A DNA stretch of 8,821 nucleotides, taken from assembly GCA_027886795.1 (NCBI GenBank), contig JAPCJU010000038.1, positions 1 to 8,821 on the forward strand. Direction: 5' to 3'. The notes under the pieces were generated by a model. That model was not told where the DNA came from. It was given only the letters and a program-made list of their open reading frames with translations, and did not search any database. The position numbers were made by a program, and so were the translations under genes. How positions within the stretch are numbered: the stretch's first letter is position 1; each line of letters begins with the position of its first letter. Below, one piece after another: positions 1 through 7,262 of this stretch. The stretch comes from Nitrososphaerota archaeon (GTDB lineage: Archaea > Thermoproteota > Nitrososphaeria > Nitrososphaerales > CADDZS01).

Positions 1-493
1 CGTGAGCGATTGGAAACCGGAGCACGCCTGAAAGTTTGTTCGTAAAAATGCATCTTGAGTTTGGTGATGTCTTCAGATTGACCCATCTGCATTCAAATTT
101 GCCCGAGCCATTTCCTGCAAGAGCAATTTTGGGGTCTTCAGAAAGATCCGATTCCGGTAACAGGCCGGCTTCAATCAATACCTGAAAACCGTTGCATATT
201 CCAAGTATCGGTTTTTCCGATTGTACGAAGGTATTGAGGTCTTCCTTCATGGTTGCATGAATCCTTTTGGCCCAGATCGCTCCGGCCCGAACATAGTCGC
301 CGTAGGCAAACCCTCCCGGAAACACGAGCCCATCGTATGAATTCAAATTCCTTCGCCGCAGCACATCGTTGAGATGGAGTACCTCGACGATCGCCCCCTG
401 ATCTTCTAAACAGGCCGCCGCATCAGAATCCCGGTTTGTACCGCCGACTCTCATTATGCAGATCTTTATTCTCTCTCTTTGCAGAATATTCAC
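1..493 (-). CDS. purQ: PurQ, glutaminase subunit of FGAM synthase (C-terminus beyond window)
   Basis: A class I glutamine amidotransferase that frees ammonia from glutamine for PurL. The frame is open from 493 to the window edge, giving 164 codons of an expected 220-230. Motifs are VGGTNRDSD (16-24, usually PGTNCD; the usual Cys is Arg here), FPGGFAYGDYVRAGA (58-72), the nucleophile in GICNGFQ (98-104, Cys100) and, at the very edge, PIAH (161-164), whose His belongs to the His-Glu pair; the Glu is outside. The GTG start overlaps the purL TGA in a four-base GTGA, a typical coupling arrangement. An ATG at 454 would begin after the first beta strand (KICI) and is less likely. The family is certain; the exact start is inferred. 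Confidence 0.92.
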   Translation of the reverse strand, partial: MNILQRERIKICIMRVGGTNRDSDAAACLEDQGAIVEVLHLNDVLRRRNLNSYDGLVFPGGFAYGDYVRAGAIWAKRIHATMKEDLNTFVQSEKPILGICNGFQVLIEAGLLPESDLSEDPKIALAGNGSGKFECRWVNLKTSPNSRCIFTNKLSGVLRFPIAH

Positions 494-2850
494 CTTTCAG
501 ATGATGCGCCTGAAAATCGACTCGTCCAGGCATTGTAGCATTCATCGGTAGACAGATCTATAAGATTCCGGTCTTGAATGTTCTTTATCGAGATTCGTTC
601 GGCTTGAACTACGCCAAGCTTTGTAAAGGGAAAGTCCTTCATGGTTTTTTCAAATTTATCTTCGTCATAGCGTTGAACTTCAACCAGGAACCTCGAGTTC
701 GATTCAGAGAATAAACTTGACAGGATTTCCGACTCCGAAGAATCTTCCAAAACAATTTTAGCTCCCAGATTGCTCGCAAAACACATCTCTGCCAAGGCCA
801 CTGCTAAACCACCCTGTGATAGATCGTGGCATGCCCTAACTAATTGCAGATCCATCACTCTGCTCATTGCCTTGTACATAGCGGGGGCTCTTTTCAGGTC
901 GACCTTCGGGACAATACCTCCCTGTACTTTTTTGATTTTGAAGAATTCAGATCCACCCAGTTCCGGAAGAGTGTTTCCTACGAGGTAAATCGAATCACCC
1001 GCATTCTTGAAATCTGCACTAACGCACTTTGAGATTTCAGGGATGATTCCCAGCGCGGTTATGACCAAAGTGGGGAGGATTTCGCCCAAGGGAGTTTGGT
1101 TGTAAAGACTGTCCTTGCCCGAAATGAAGGGAGTTTCAAAGGCCTTCGAGACGTCGTAACATGCCTTCGAAGCTTTAACCAGCGACCTCAGACCTCCAGG
1201 TTTTCCCGGGTCGCCCCAGGCAAAATTATCTAGAAGGGCAATCCTTCTTCCCCCTACCGCAACGTTGTTCCTCACGGCCTCGTCAATAGATGACGCCGCC
1301 ATCCAATATGGATCTAAGCTGCTGAACCGAGGATTAAACCCGCATGATATTGACAATCCCTTTTCTGAGTTTCGAACAGGCTTCAGAACTGCAGCATCGT
1401 TCGGTCCCGAGCGGGGATATTGAAAAGGCTTGATTACGGTATTTCCTTTGACCTCAAAGTCGTAAGTCCTGACGATTCCTTCCTTGCTCGAAATGTTAGG
1501 CGATCCAAGAAGTAATAGCAAGTCAGCGGAAAGGTCATCTAATCGATATCTGGGAGGTAGACGAGTTTGGATTAATTCTTTCTTCGCCGCAGCCCCTGAA
1601 CCGGCGTCGAGCCTGGGCAATGGCGGCGAGAAAAGAAACTGCAAATCGATTTTTCCCAGTTCACCGTTCCTATCTTTGAGGAGCACTCCGCGTGAATCAG
1701 TCAGCGTTCCGATTGCACCCGCCTCTATCTCCTCGCTTTCAAAAATAGAAAGGGTCTTTGCCAATGTTTGTGGCGGGACAACAAGAAGCATCCTCTCCTG
1801 AGATTCAGATATCCAGATTTCCCATGGTTCGAGATCTGAAGACTTTAAGGGGACACTCGCAAGATCTACTTCGGCACCACAGCCGAAAGACTTCGCGATC
1901 TCGCAAACTCCCGAGGAAAGGCCTCCGCCGCCAAGGTCTGTAATTGCTGAAGCAAGCCTCCTGTCTCCGATTTCGAGAACAGCTCTCGCGAGCTTCTCTT
2001 CCGTAATTGGATTCGGAATCTGGACCGCAGGCCTGAGCGTATCAGGATCTCCTTCAATCTTTTCTGAAGCAAAATTGACCCCGTGGATGCCGTCTCTACC
2101 CGTTCTCCCTCCGGCGATGACTAAAACATCACCCGGCTTCGCACTCCTCGCATAATTCCGATTTTTTGCCAGCCCAATGCAACCGCAGAATACGAGAGTA
2201 TATCCGGTGTAGCTGTCGTCAAAATACACTCCCCCGTTGACCGTTGGGATTCCCATGTTGTTTCCGTAAGATCCCACTCCAGAGACAACTCCGCTTAGCA
2301 AGTAACGAGGGTGCATTATGCCCAACGGGAGTTTCTTGTACGGGAAATCAAGGTCACCAAAAAATAAAATGTTAGTGAGTCCAATCGGTTCTGCCCACAC
2401 ACCCAGGATATCACGTATTACTCCTCCGACTCCAGTTGCAGCTCCTCCAAACGGCTCGATCGCGCTGGGGTGATTGTGAGTTTCGACCTTGGCAGCAATC
2501 GAAACGGTCTCTTCGAACTTTATTATCCCCGCATTATCCGAGAATGACGAAACCACCCAGTTCGCCCCAATCTCCTCGGTTGCCCGTTTAATGAAGGAAT
2601 TGAATAATCCGTTTATCGTCTCTGATCCGAGCTTTATCTTTGATTTGAAAACTTTGTGAAAGCAGTGTTCAGACCACGTCTGGGCGATCGTATGAAGCTC
2701 AATTTCAGTGGGTTCACGACCAAGTTTCTTAAAGTGCGCCCTAATTGCCGAAACTTCGGGAAGGGATAATCCGGTGTTCAGCTTTCGGCACAGCTGGAAG
2801 GCTTTCCTATTGTCGACCGAGACGAGTCTAAGACTCTGAGTCGTCGTCAA
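490..2850 (-). CDS. purL: PurL, FGAM synthase large (synthetase) subunit
   Basis: The ATP-using subunit of FGAM synthase, which converts FGAR to FGAM with ammonia supplied by PurQ. At 786 residues it is a small-type PurL, slightly longer than the usual 720-745, without the fused PurS and PurQ domains of the large E. coli enzyme. Landmarks are TWSEHC (58-63) in the N-terminal part, VETHNHPSAIEPFGGAATG (122-140, nucleotide and metal site), GGRTGRDGIHG (247-257), TDLGGGGLSS (304-313), ISESQERM (347-354), SGKDSLYN (577-584) and CHDLSQGGLAVA (674-685). The TTG start is forced: a TAG lies two codons upstream and the next Met is residue 179. GAGGT lies eight bases before it. The gene overlaps purS by 23 bases and purQ by four. 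The identification is certain. Confidence 0.97.
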   Translation of the reverse strand: MTTTQSLRLVSVDNRKAFQLCRKLNTGLSLPEVSAIRAHFKKLGREPTEIELHTIAQTWSEHCFHKVFKSKIKLGSETINGLFNSFIKRATEEIGANWVVSSFSDNAGIIKFEETVSIAAKVETHNHPSAIEPFGGAATGVGGVIRDILGVWAEPIGLTNILFFGDLDFPYKKLPLGIMHPRYLLSGVVSGVGSYGNNMGIPTVNGGVYFDDSYTGYTLVFCGCIGLAKNRNYARSAKPGDVLVIAGGRTGRDGIHGVNFASEKIEGDPDTLRPAVQIPNPITEEKLARAVLEIGDRRLASAITDLGGGGLSSGVCEIAKSFGCGAEVDLASVPLKSSDLEPWEIWISESQERMLLVVPPQTLAKTLSIFESEEIEAGAIGTLTDSRGVLLKDRNGELGKIDLQFLFSPPLPRLDAGSGAAAKKELIQTRLPPRYRLDDLSADLLLLLGSPNISSKEGIVRTYDFEVKGNTVIKPFQYPRSGPNDAAVLKPVRNSEKGLSISCGFNPRFSSLDPYWMAASSIDEAVRNNVAVGGRRIALLDNFAWGDPGKPGGLRSLVKASKACYDVSKAFETPFISGKDSLYNQTPLGEILPTLVITALGIIPEISKCVSADFKNAGDSIYLVGNTLPELGGSEFFKIKKVQGGIVPKVDLKRAPAMYKAMSRVMDLQLVRACHDLSQGGLAVALAEMCFASNLGAKIVLEDSSESEILSSLFSESNSRFLVEVQRYDEDKFEKTMKDFPFTKLGVVQAERISIKNIQDRNLIDLSTDECYNAWTSRFSGASSER

Positions 2851-3094
2851 CGGTTTCTACCTCGAAATTGAAATCGTCTTTTGTAGGGTTTACGAGTAGC
2901 CGAGAGCACATGCTTTTGACAATTACCTCGGCCTCCTTTTTAGTGCCACAGTCGAGGAAAATCCGGTAGACCTTGACGACTCTCAGGCCGGTGACCGGGA
3001 AATTAAGATCAAGCAAAGTTTTCTTGATCGTCTCAGATTCCGGATCGAAATGATCTTTCCTCAAGCCAACTTCGATCCGAGCTCTGAATCTCAA
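2828..3094 (-). CDS. purS: PurS, small subunit of FGAM synthase
   Basis: PurS bridges PurL and PurQ in the complex that makes FGAM from FGAR, glutamine and ATP (step 4 of IMP synthesis). From a TTG at 3094 it is 88 residues, the normal size, with a first strand FRARIEVGLRKDHFDPES, a helix IKKTLLDL, a conserved VTGLRVVKVYRIFLD segment and an acidic tail. An ATG at 3178 would add 28 residues rich in Lys, Phe, Tyr and Trp and overlap purM by 29 bases. I prefer the TTG because that extension is unlike the family and translates an A/T-rich stretch. GAGG lies 15 bases before the TTG, rather far. The 3' end overlaps purL by 23 bases, which suggests coupled translation and matched subunit amounts. 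The family is clear; the start is not. Confidence 0.85.
   Translation of the reverse strand: MRFRARIEVGLRKDHFDPESETIKKTLLDLNFPVTGLRVVKVYRIFLDCGTKKEAEVIVKSMCSRLLVNPTKDDFNFEVETVDDDSES
2859..2863 (-). promoter_or_regulatory. Shine-Dalgarno site for purL inside purS
   Basis: GAGGT sits eight bases before the TTG at 2850, within the end of the purS reading frame. It supports the TTG as the true start and allows independent ribosome entry at purL. Confidence 0.6.
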
Positions 3095-3131
3095 TTTGAA
3101 AAATCGGTTCCTCGATATCTTAAGTTTCCAA

Positions 3132-3140
3132 CTTTTATGA
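3132..3140 (-). promoter_or_regulatory. Candidate internal TATA-like element upstream of purS
   Basis: On the minus strand this reads TCATAAAAG, preceded by CGAAATT, which could act as an archaeal BRE. It ends 37 bases before the TTG proposed for purS and is identical to the element 36 bases before purE. It lies in an A/T-rich 55-base gap between the purM stop and that TTG. If purS really starts at 3178, this would be coding sequence and the call would fail. Confidence 0.28.
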
Positions 3141-3149
3141 AATTTCGAA

Positions 3150-4274
3150 TCATAAAAATATCGGCTTTTCCATATCATTGCTGATTAACGAGATTTTCTC
3201 GTCTGGTGAAACGAAGCCAATGTCATCTGCGACGAATTCATTATTTAAGGAATCTAGCGTTCTTGACCGATCATCTTTCGCGACAATGACTGCAAATCCG
3301 TATCCCATATTGAAGGTCTTGTACATCTCCTTCAAGGACAAGGGAAGACCGATCAACTTTGCAGTTCGATGTATCAATCTAAAAATTTCGGGAATTTTTT
3401 CATCAAGTTTGAAAGTAAAGCCAATTCTCGAGCCTCCCTGCAATCTTTTCCAACTCGAAAGCCGTCTGAATTTTGAAAATCCATCGCCGGTTATGTGGAT
3501 CGCAGCTTTAATTTTGACGTCCTCCCGGAGTCGTTCAAGCCCTGAAGAATAGATCATCGTTGGTAGAAGCAGTTCTTCTATCACTGATCTCTGAAGTTTT
3601 CCAGGAATGTCCCAGGAATCAAATTTACCCCCCCACTTTTTCAAAAGGACTTTTCTTGCAAGAGTAAGACCGTTGGAATGTATTCCAGAGCTTCTTAGCC
3701 CGATTATTCTATCTCCAGGTGAAACATCTCCATCTATAATTTGATCCTCCTTTGCAAGACCGAGGCAGGATACAAAAAGATCAAACGGGGGAGAATCTAC
3801 TTCTATACTCTGATGCAGAATTTCCGCAACGTCTCCCGTCTCACCGGAGACAAGCAAGCTTCCCGCGGTCTTCGCACCAGCTCGAACACCAGAAACAAGC
3901 TGCCGTACTTTTCTGGGATCGCTATTTGAAATGTGGATAGCGTCGGTCAAAAGTACTGGGCGTGCTCCGGACCTGATTACATCGTTCACTGCCATCGCAA
4001 CTGCATCTATCCCAATGGACGAATAGTTTCCAGAGAGCTCTGCCAGGAGCGTCTTTGTGCCGATTCCCTCAATTTGAAAGTCGAAATAAGTCTGAGCGTT
4101 GCCAGGTGATGGATAAAGAGTACCGAAAGGAAGCTTGACCACTTTACCGTAAGGGTATTTCTCGGAATCTAAAGAAAGAAGGGACTCTATGTTAGATCTA
4201 GATCTTTCCCGTGTTTTTCTATTAACACCGACTTTGCAATAAGATAAATTTCTTTTTTTCCGCAACGGCTTCAA
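3150..4274 (-). CDS. purM: PurM, AIR synthase (FGAM cyclo-ligase)
   Basis: Closes the imidazole ring: FGAM plus ATP gives AIR, step 5 of IMP synthesis. At 374 residues it is slightly longer than usual (about 330-350). Visible motifs are LSYCKVGV (10-17, matching the common N-terminal LTYKDAGV), GIGTKTLLA (70-78), GIDAVAMAVND (88-98) with SGARP (102-106), SGETGD (143-148), SSGIHSNGL (195-203), HITGDGF (260-266) and FNMGYGF (321-327). HITGDGF in place of HITGGG, and SGETGD in place of GGETAE, look like an archaeal variant to me. The TTG start is nearly forced: an in-frame TGA lies three codons upstream, and the first internal Met (94) follows the GIGTK motif. A GTGA sequence sits six bases before it. 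The gene follows purB by 28 bases. Confidence 0.95.
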   Translation of the reverse strand: MKPLRKKRNLSYCKVGVNRKTRERSRSNIESLLSLDSEKYPYGKVVKLPFGTLYPSPGNAQTYFDFQIEGIGTKTLLAELSGNYSSIGIDAVAMAVNDVIRSGARPVLLTDAIHISNSDPRKVRQLVSGVRAGAKTAGSLLVSGETGDVAEILHQSIEVDSPPFDLFVSCLGLAKEDQIIDGDVSPGDRIIGLRSSGIHSNGLTLARKVLLKKWGGKFDSWDIPGKLQRSVIEELLLPTMIYSSGLERLREDVKIKAAIHITGDGFSKFRRLSSWKRLQGGSRIGFTFKLDEKIPEIFRLIHRTAKLIGLPLSLKEMYKTFNMGYGFAVIVAKDDRSRTLDSLNNEFVADDIGFVSPDEKISLISNDMEKPIFL

Positions 4275-4280
4275 CAGAAC

Positions 4281-4284
4281 TCAC
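4281..4284 (-). promoter_or_regulatory. Weak Shine-Dalgarno site for purM
   Basis: GTGA lies six bases before the TTG at 4274 and matches part of the GGAGGTGAT consensus. The TGA in it is also an in-frame stop, which limits the start to the TTG at 4274, a CTG just before it, or the TTG at 4265. Confidence 0.35.
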
Positions 4285-4302
4285 GAGGCGAAACTAAGGT
4301 TC

Positions 4303-5751
4303 TCAAACTGGATGATTCGATTGAAATTTCGAAAGTTTCTTCTTCCAGCTCTCGGCAATCTTGATCGACTTTTCAACCGCGATGCCTCGATAATTTGCAG
4401 GATCGTCTATCACTTTCAAATATGATTTCGGGATTCTATCGAGGTATTGCGACAGATCCCCGTTTGATTTTATGACCTCCAGGAAACTCTTCTTCGAACG
4501 GATCGATTCCTGGACGATTTTTCGAACAGTTTCGTGGGCGTCGGGATGCCCCGCAATCGAAAGAAGAATGTACAGGGGCTCCGAAAGTATCTTGTCTGAA
4601 CTCATTTTCAGATTCTTGTCGAGCATCTCAAGATCTACAAGCAATCTCGGTTTTCGAGACTTTTCATTCCAGATCGTCCTGGTCAATCTTCTGACAGCGT
4701 AGTCGAACGCAACAATCAATTCGGGGACGTAGCGCTGGGACAAGGAATTGGTCAGGTCCCTTTGATGCTCGGATATCTGATCCATGTAGACCGTTATCAT
4801 TTGGGGCATGAACTTTTTCCACATGCTCTCGACATTCTCAAAATTGATCGGATTTCGTTTTTGCGGCATCGTTGAGGAGCCCACCTGGTCGGGCGAAAAC
4901 TCTTCCGAGATCTCGGAGATTTCGGTTCTTTGCAAATGCCTAGCATCTCTCGCAAAATTTGCTATCACTCCAAAGGTCGAGACAATCGAGTGCAGCAGGT
5001 CGGTCATGGGTTCAGGTTGAACAATCTGCGTAGAAACTTCAGAAGGCTTCAGACCAAGTGAGTCTAGTAAATCTGACTCAAATTGTTCCGGGTCGTCGAC
5101 CATCAATGATAACGGCCCGTATACGCCAACTGCTCCCGCAAACTTGCCGGACAAGTCCTCGATAGCACTGCTAATCTTCTCGATCCGCTGGCCGAGTCTC
5201 GACACGTAGAAAGATGTGAAAAATCCCAGCGTAATCGGTTCCGCGTGCTGGCCATGAGTTCGGCCAATTTGGGTCGTCTTGGAATATTTTAAGGTTAATT
5301 CAATTAGGGCATTTTCCAACTTTATTAGGTCTGGAATCACGACCCTCGAAATTGCATCTTTGATCCTCAGCGCGTTAGCTGTATCTACAATATCATACGA
5401 GGTGGCAGTTAAGTGAACGAATGGCTTGGCTTCATCAGAAATCTTACTGCGAATTACGTTCACTAACGCCCTGACATCGTGCTTTATCCGTCGTTCTTCG
5501 GCATAAACCTCCTCGGCTGAAATTCCTTCCACCGCTTTTTCAATTTCATTAGAAACTTTCTTGGAACATATGCCCCTTTTTGCCAGTTGCCGAGCTAGAG
5601 CGGCCTCCACTTTCCCTTTGTATTTTACATAAGCATCCTCGGACAGAAAAGGCAGAAGGTCAGGCACTGAATACCTGTAGTCAGTGGGAGAAAAAAGTTC
5701 AGAATATCTTGGAGAGCTCCCTTCAAGCTTTTCCTCTGAAGTCTCTTTCAA
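4303..5751 (-). CDS. purB: PurB, adenylosuccinate lyase
   Basis: Releases fumarate from SAICAR to give AICAR (step 8 of IMP synthesis) and from adenylosuccinate to give AMP. The 482 residues fit the family. Motifs are YRYS (25-28, N-terminal substrate site), KHDV (90-93), TSYDIVDTA (117-125), the catalytic THGQHAEP (165-172) and the fumarate-lyase signature GSSTMPQKRNP (291-301) with its flexible serine loop. The signature continues INFEN rather than the common SE-type ending, a little like E. coli PurB, and TSYD replaces the usual TSSD. The start is TTG: a TAG stop lies six codons upstream, no ATG or GTG lies between, and the first internal Met (217) is past the first active-site motifs. No convincing Shine-Dalgarno sequence is seen. 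The gene follows purC by 32 bases, so translation may depend on coupling. The family is certain. Confidence 0.95.
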   Translation of the reverse strand: MKETSEEKLEGSSPRYSELFSPTDYRYSVPDLLPFLSEDAYVKYKGKVEAALARQLAKRGICSKKVSNEIEKAVEGISAEEVYAEERRIKHDVRALVNVIRSKISDEAKPFVHLTATSYDIVDTANALRIKDAISRVVIPDLIKLENALIELTLKYSKTTQIGRTHGQHAEPITLGFFTSFYVSRLGQRIEKISSAIEDLSGKFAGAVGVYGPLSLMVDDPEQFESDLLDSLGLKPSEVSTQIVQPEPMTDLLHSIVSTFGVIANFARDARHLQRTEISEISEEFSPDQVGSSTMPQKRNPINFENVESMWKKFMPQMITVYMDQISEHQRDLTNSLSQRYVPELIVAFDYAVRRLTRTIWNEKSRKPRLLVDLEMLDKNLKMSSDKILSEPLYILLSIAGHPDAHETVRKIVQESIRSKKSFLEVIKSNGDLSQYLDRIPKSYLKVIDDPANYRGIAVEKSIKIAESWKKKLSKFQSNHPV

Positions 5752-5783
5752 TTGAGAATTGACCGAATACTAATCCAACATTC

Positions 5784-6698
5784 TTAACTTGTCTGTTCAA
5801 GAACTTCGTCGACACTCAGGAGATCGAGAGATTCCAGAGTTCTTTCTCCCGAAAGTACCTGAAAAGCGCCTGAACAGCGTTTGGATATTTGCTCCAAAAC
5901 TATCGGCGGCAAATCGGGAATTTGCCCCTCACCCGAAAATCCCTTCCTCAACAGGAAATCGCGAAGAAACTCCTTGTCAAGACAGTTTTTTTCCTGTCTT
6001 TCTCCAATCCTATACTTGTTTTTAGCCCAAAAGCGAGCCGAATCGTGAGTCGGAGGTTCATCTATCTGAATTAGATCGTCCTTGATAATTCTCCCATATT
6101 CAAGCTTGAAGTCTGGGATAATGAGTCCCTTGAGCCCCGCTTCCCTCTTGTAATATTCGAATAATCTGTAGGTCGCCTCCTCCAATTCATTCCACTCGTC
6201 TTTGGTGACGAGTTTCCTTCGAAGCGCTTCCTCCTTCGATAATTCCTCGTCGTGTCCTTGATCGCTTTTTGTCGTTGGGGTGAGGATAATTTCTGGGAGC
6301 TCTTCTGCAAGCTGCAAACCACTCAGCAGCTTTATTCCAGATATTTCCCTGGCTCCTTTGGTGTAAGCCCTCCAAGCCGATCCGTATAGGTATGCTCTGA
6401 CGATCCATTCGATGTCGATCCTCTGCGCCTTTTTTACCCGCAGTGTCCGTTCGTCAAATCTAGAAATGAAGTGATTCTTGAAAACGTGTGACGTCTTCAA
6501 AAACCAAAACTCTGACAACTTAGTGAGAGCGACCCCCTTGCCTTCAATTCCTTCAGGCATTACTACGTCGAATGCAGAAATTCGATCTGTAGCTACTATG
6601 AGGAGCTCATCTCCTTCATCGTAGACGTCCCTTACCTTTCCTCGTCTCATTAGCTGCTTATCTGCCAGCTTTGATTCGAGAACAATGGACATTTTCAA
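5784..6698 (-). CDS. purC: PurC, SAICAR synthase, long type
   Basis: Joins CAIR and aspartate with ATP to make SAICAR, step 7 of IMP synthesis. At 304 residues it belongs to the longer PurC type seen in yeast and some prokaryotes rather than the roughly 240-residue E. coli type. Motifs in order are RRGKVRDVYD (18-27), the ATP-site TDRISAFDVV (37-46), the EWIVRAYLYGSAW region (97-109), LTPTTKSDQGHDE (139-151), and DFKLEYG (196-202) with IDEPPTHDSARFW (212-224) for metal and substrate binding. The TTG start at 6698 is placed by AGGAT six bases upstream; an ATG two codons later is the alternative and would hardly change the protein. The gene follows purE by 45 bases. The purE-purC neighbourhood recalls animal PAICS, where both activities are fused, though in the opposite order. 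The identification is secure. Confidence 0.95.
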   Translation of the reverse strand: MKMSIVLESKLADKQLMRRGKVRDVYDEGDELLIVATDRISAFDVVMPEGIEGKGVALTKLSEFWFLKTSHVFKNHFISRFDERTLRVKKAQRIDIEWIVRAYLYGSAWRAYTKGAREISGIKLLSGLQLAEELPEIILTPTTKSDQGHDEELSKEEALRRKLVTKDEWNELEEATYRLFEYYKREAGLKGLIIPDFKLEYGRIIKDDLIQIDEPPTHDSARFWAKNKYRIGERQEKNCLDKEFLRDFLLRKGFSGEGQIPDLPPIVLEQISKRCSGAFQVLSGERTLESLDLLSVDEVLEQTS

Positions 6699-6704
6699 AA
6701 CTCG

Positions 6705-6709
6705 ATCCT
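6705..6709 (-). promoter_or_regulatory. Shine-Dalgarno site for purC
   Basis: AGGAT lies six bases before the TTG at 6698 and 12 bases before the in-frame ATG at 6692. The spacing favours the TTG as start codon. Confidence 0.5.
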
Positions 6710-6743
6710 TTTTGTATTCCCCATGAAATGAGCGATTTTGAGG

Positions 6744-7226
6744 TTATGCCTTTCGATTAATTTCTAGATCTAACTTTTGTAACTGGGCTCTTTTTTCATT
6801 AAGCTGCGCGGCGATCTTGTTTCTAAGCTCCATGTTTGATAAAGCGAAAATTTGCGCCACGTAATTCCCAGCCTTCGCTGGATCGCTCACAAAGGCGACG
6901 GGAACATCAGAGGGCGTGAAGGCTGTAGAGAATATCTTTGGAAGCTCGTACTTGTCGAGATCAGGAGGACAAGCAACGACAGGAAACATTCTTTGAGCAG
7001 CGACAACCCCCGAAAGGGCGTCCGAGAGACCAGCAACCGTCACCGCTACGATTTCATCGCCACTGTCGTAATATTCCTTTAAAATTTTCAGAAGATATTC
7101 GGGGGTCCTGTGTGCGGAAGCTATTCGAATATCGCTCGGAATCGAATATGATGAGAGGGTGGTCCTGATTTTTTCACTGAATTCAAGGTCGCTCTTTGAT
7201 CCCATCAGAATTACAGCTTTTTGCAT
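6744..7226 (-). CDS. purE: PurE, AIR carboxylase, class II-like
   Basis: Makes CAIR from aminoimidazole ribotide (AIR), step 6 of IMP synthesis. The 160 residues are a single PurE domain of normal size. MGSKSD (residues 8-13) and SAHRTP (37-42) are the usual PurE nucleotide and active-site motifs. The next loop reads AGLSDALSG (65-73) instead of the class I AGGAAHLPG, so the class I histidine is absent. Together with ACPP (85-88) and AQIFALSN (124-131) this resembles class II enzymes such as Treponema PurE and the carboxylase domain of animal PAICS (AGRSN-type loop, CPP, AxIFxL). Class II enzymes carboxylate AIR with CO2 directly and need no PurK; none is seen here. The ATG is clear, but no Shine-Dalgarno sequence precedes it. 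The gene follows the aldolase after 69 bases and may open the purine transcript. PurE is firm; class II is a motif-based inference from memory. Confidence 0.93.
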   Translation of the reverse strand: MQKAVILMGSKSDLEFSEKIRTTLSSYSIPSDIRIASAHRTPEYLLKILKEYYDSGDEIVAVTVAGLSDALSGVVAAQRMFPVVACPPDLDKYELPKIFSTAFTPSDVPVAFVSDPAKAGNYVAQIFALSNMELRNKIAAQLNEKRAQLQKLDLEINRKA

Positions 7227-7262
7227 TTTTGAATTCGCAATTTCAGAAAAATTCAGATTCGG

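Noticed and set aside
3178..3552. A plus-strand open frame of 124 codons opposite purM
   Set aside because: It lies wholly antisense to a gene with clear PurM motifs, has no recognisable domain or ribosome binding site, and looks like a shadow frame. The same applies to the other plus-strand frames of 60-105 codons in the window.
6071..6408. Two minus-strand frames of 73 and 83 codons inside purC
   Set aside because: They overlap purC out of frame on the same strand, are rich in Arg and Ser as expected from frame-shifted reading, and match no family. The purC frame itself is intact.
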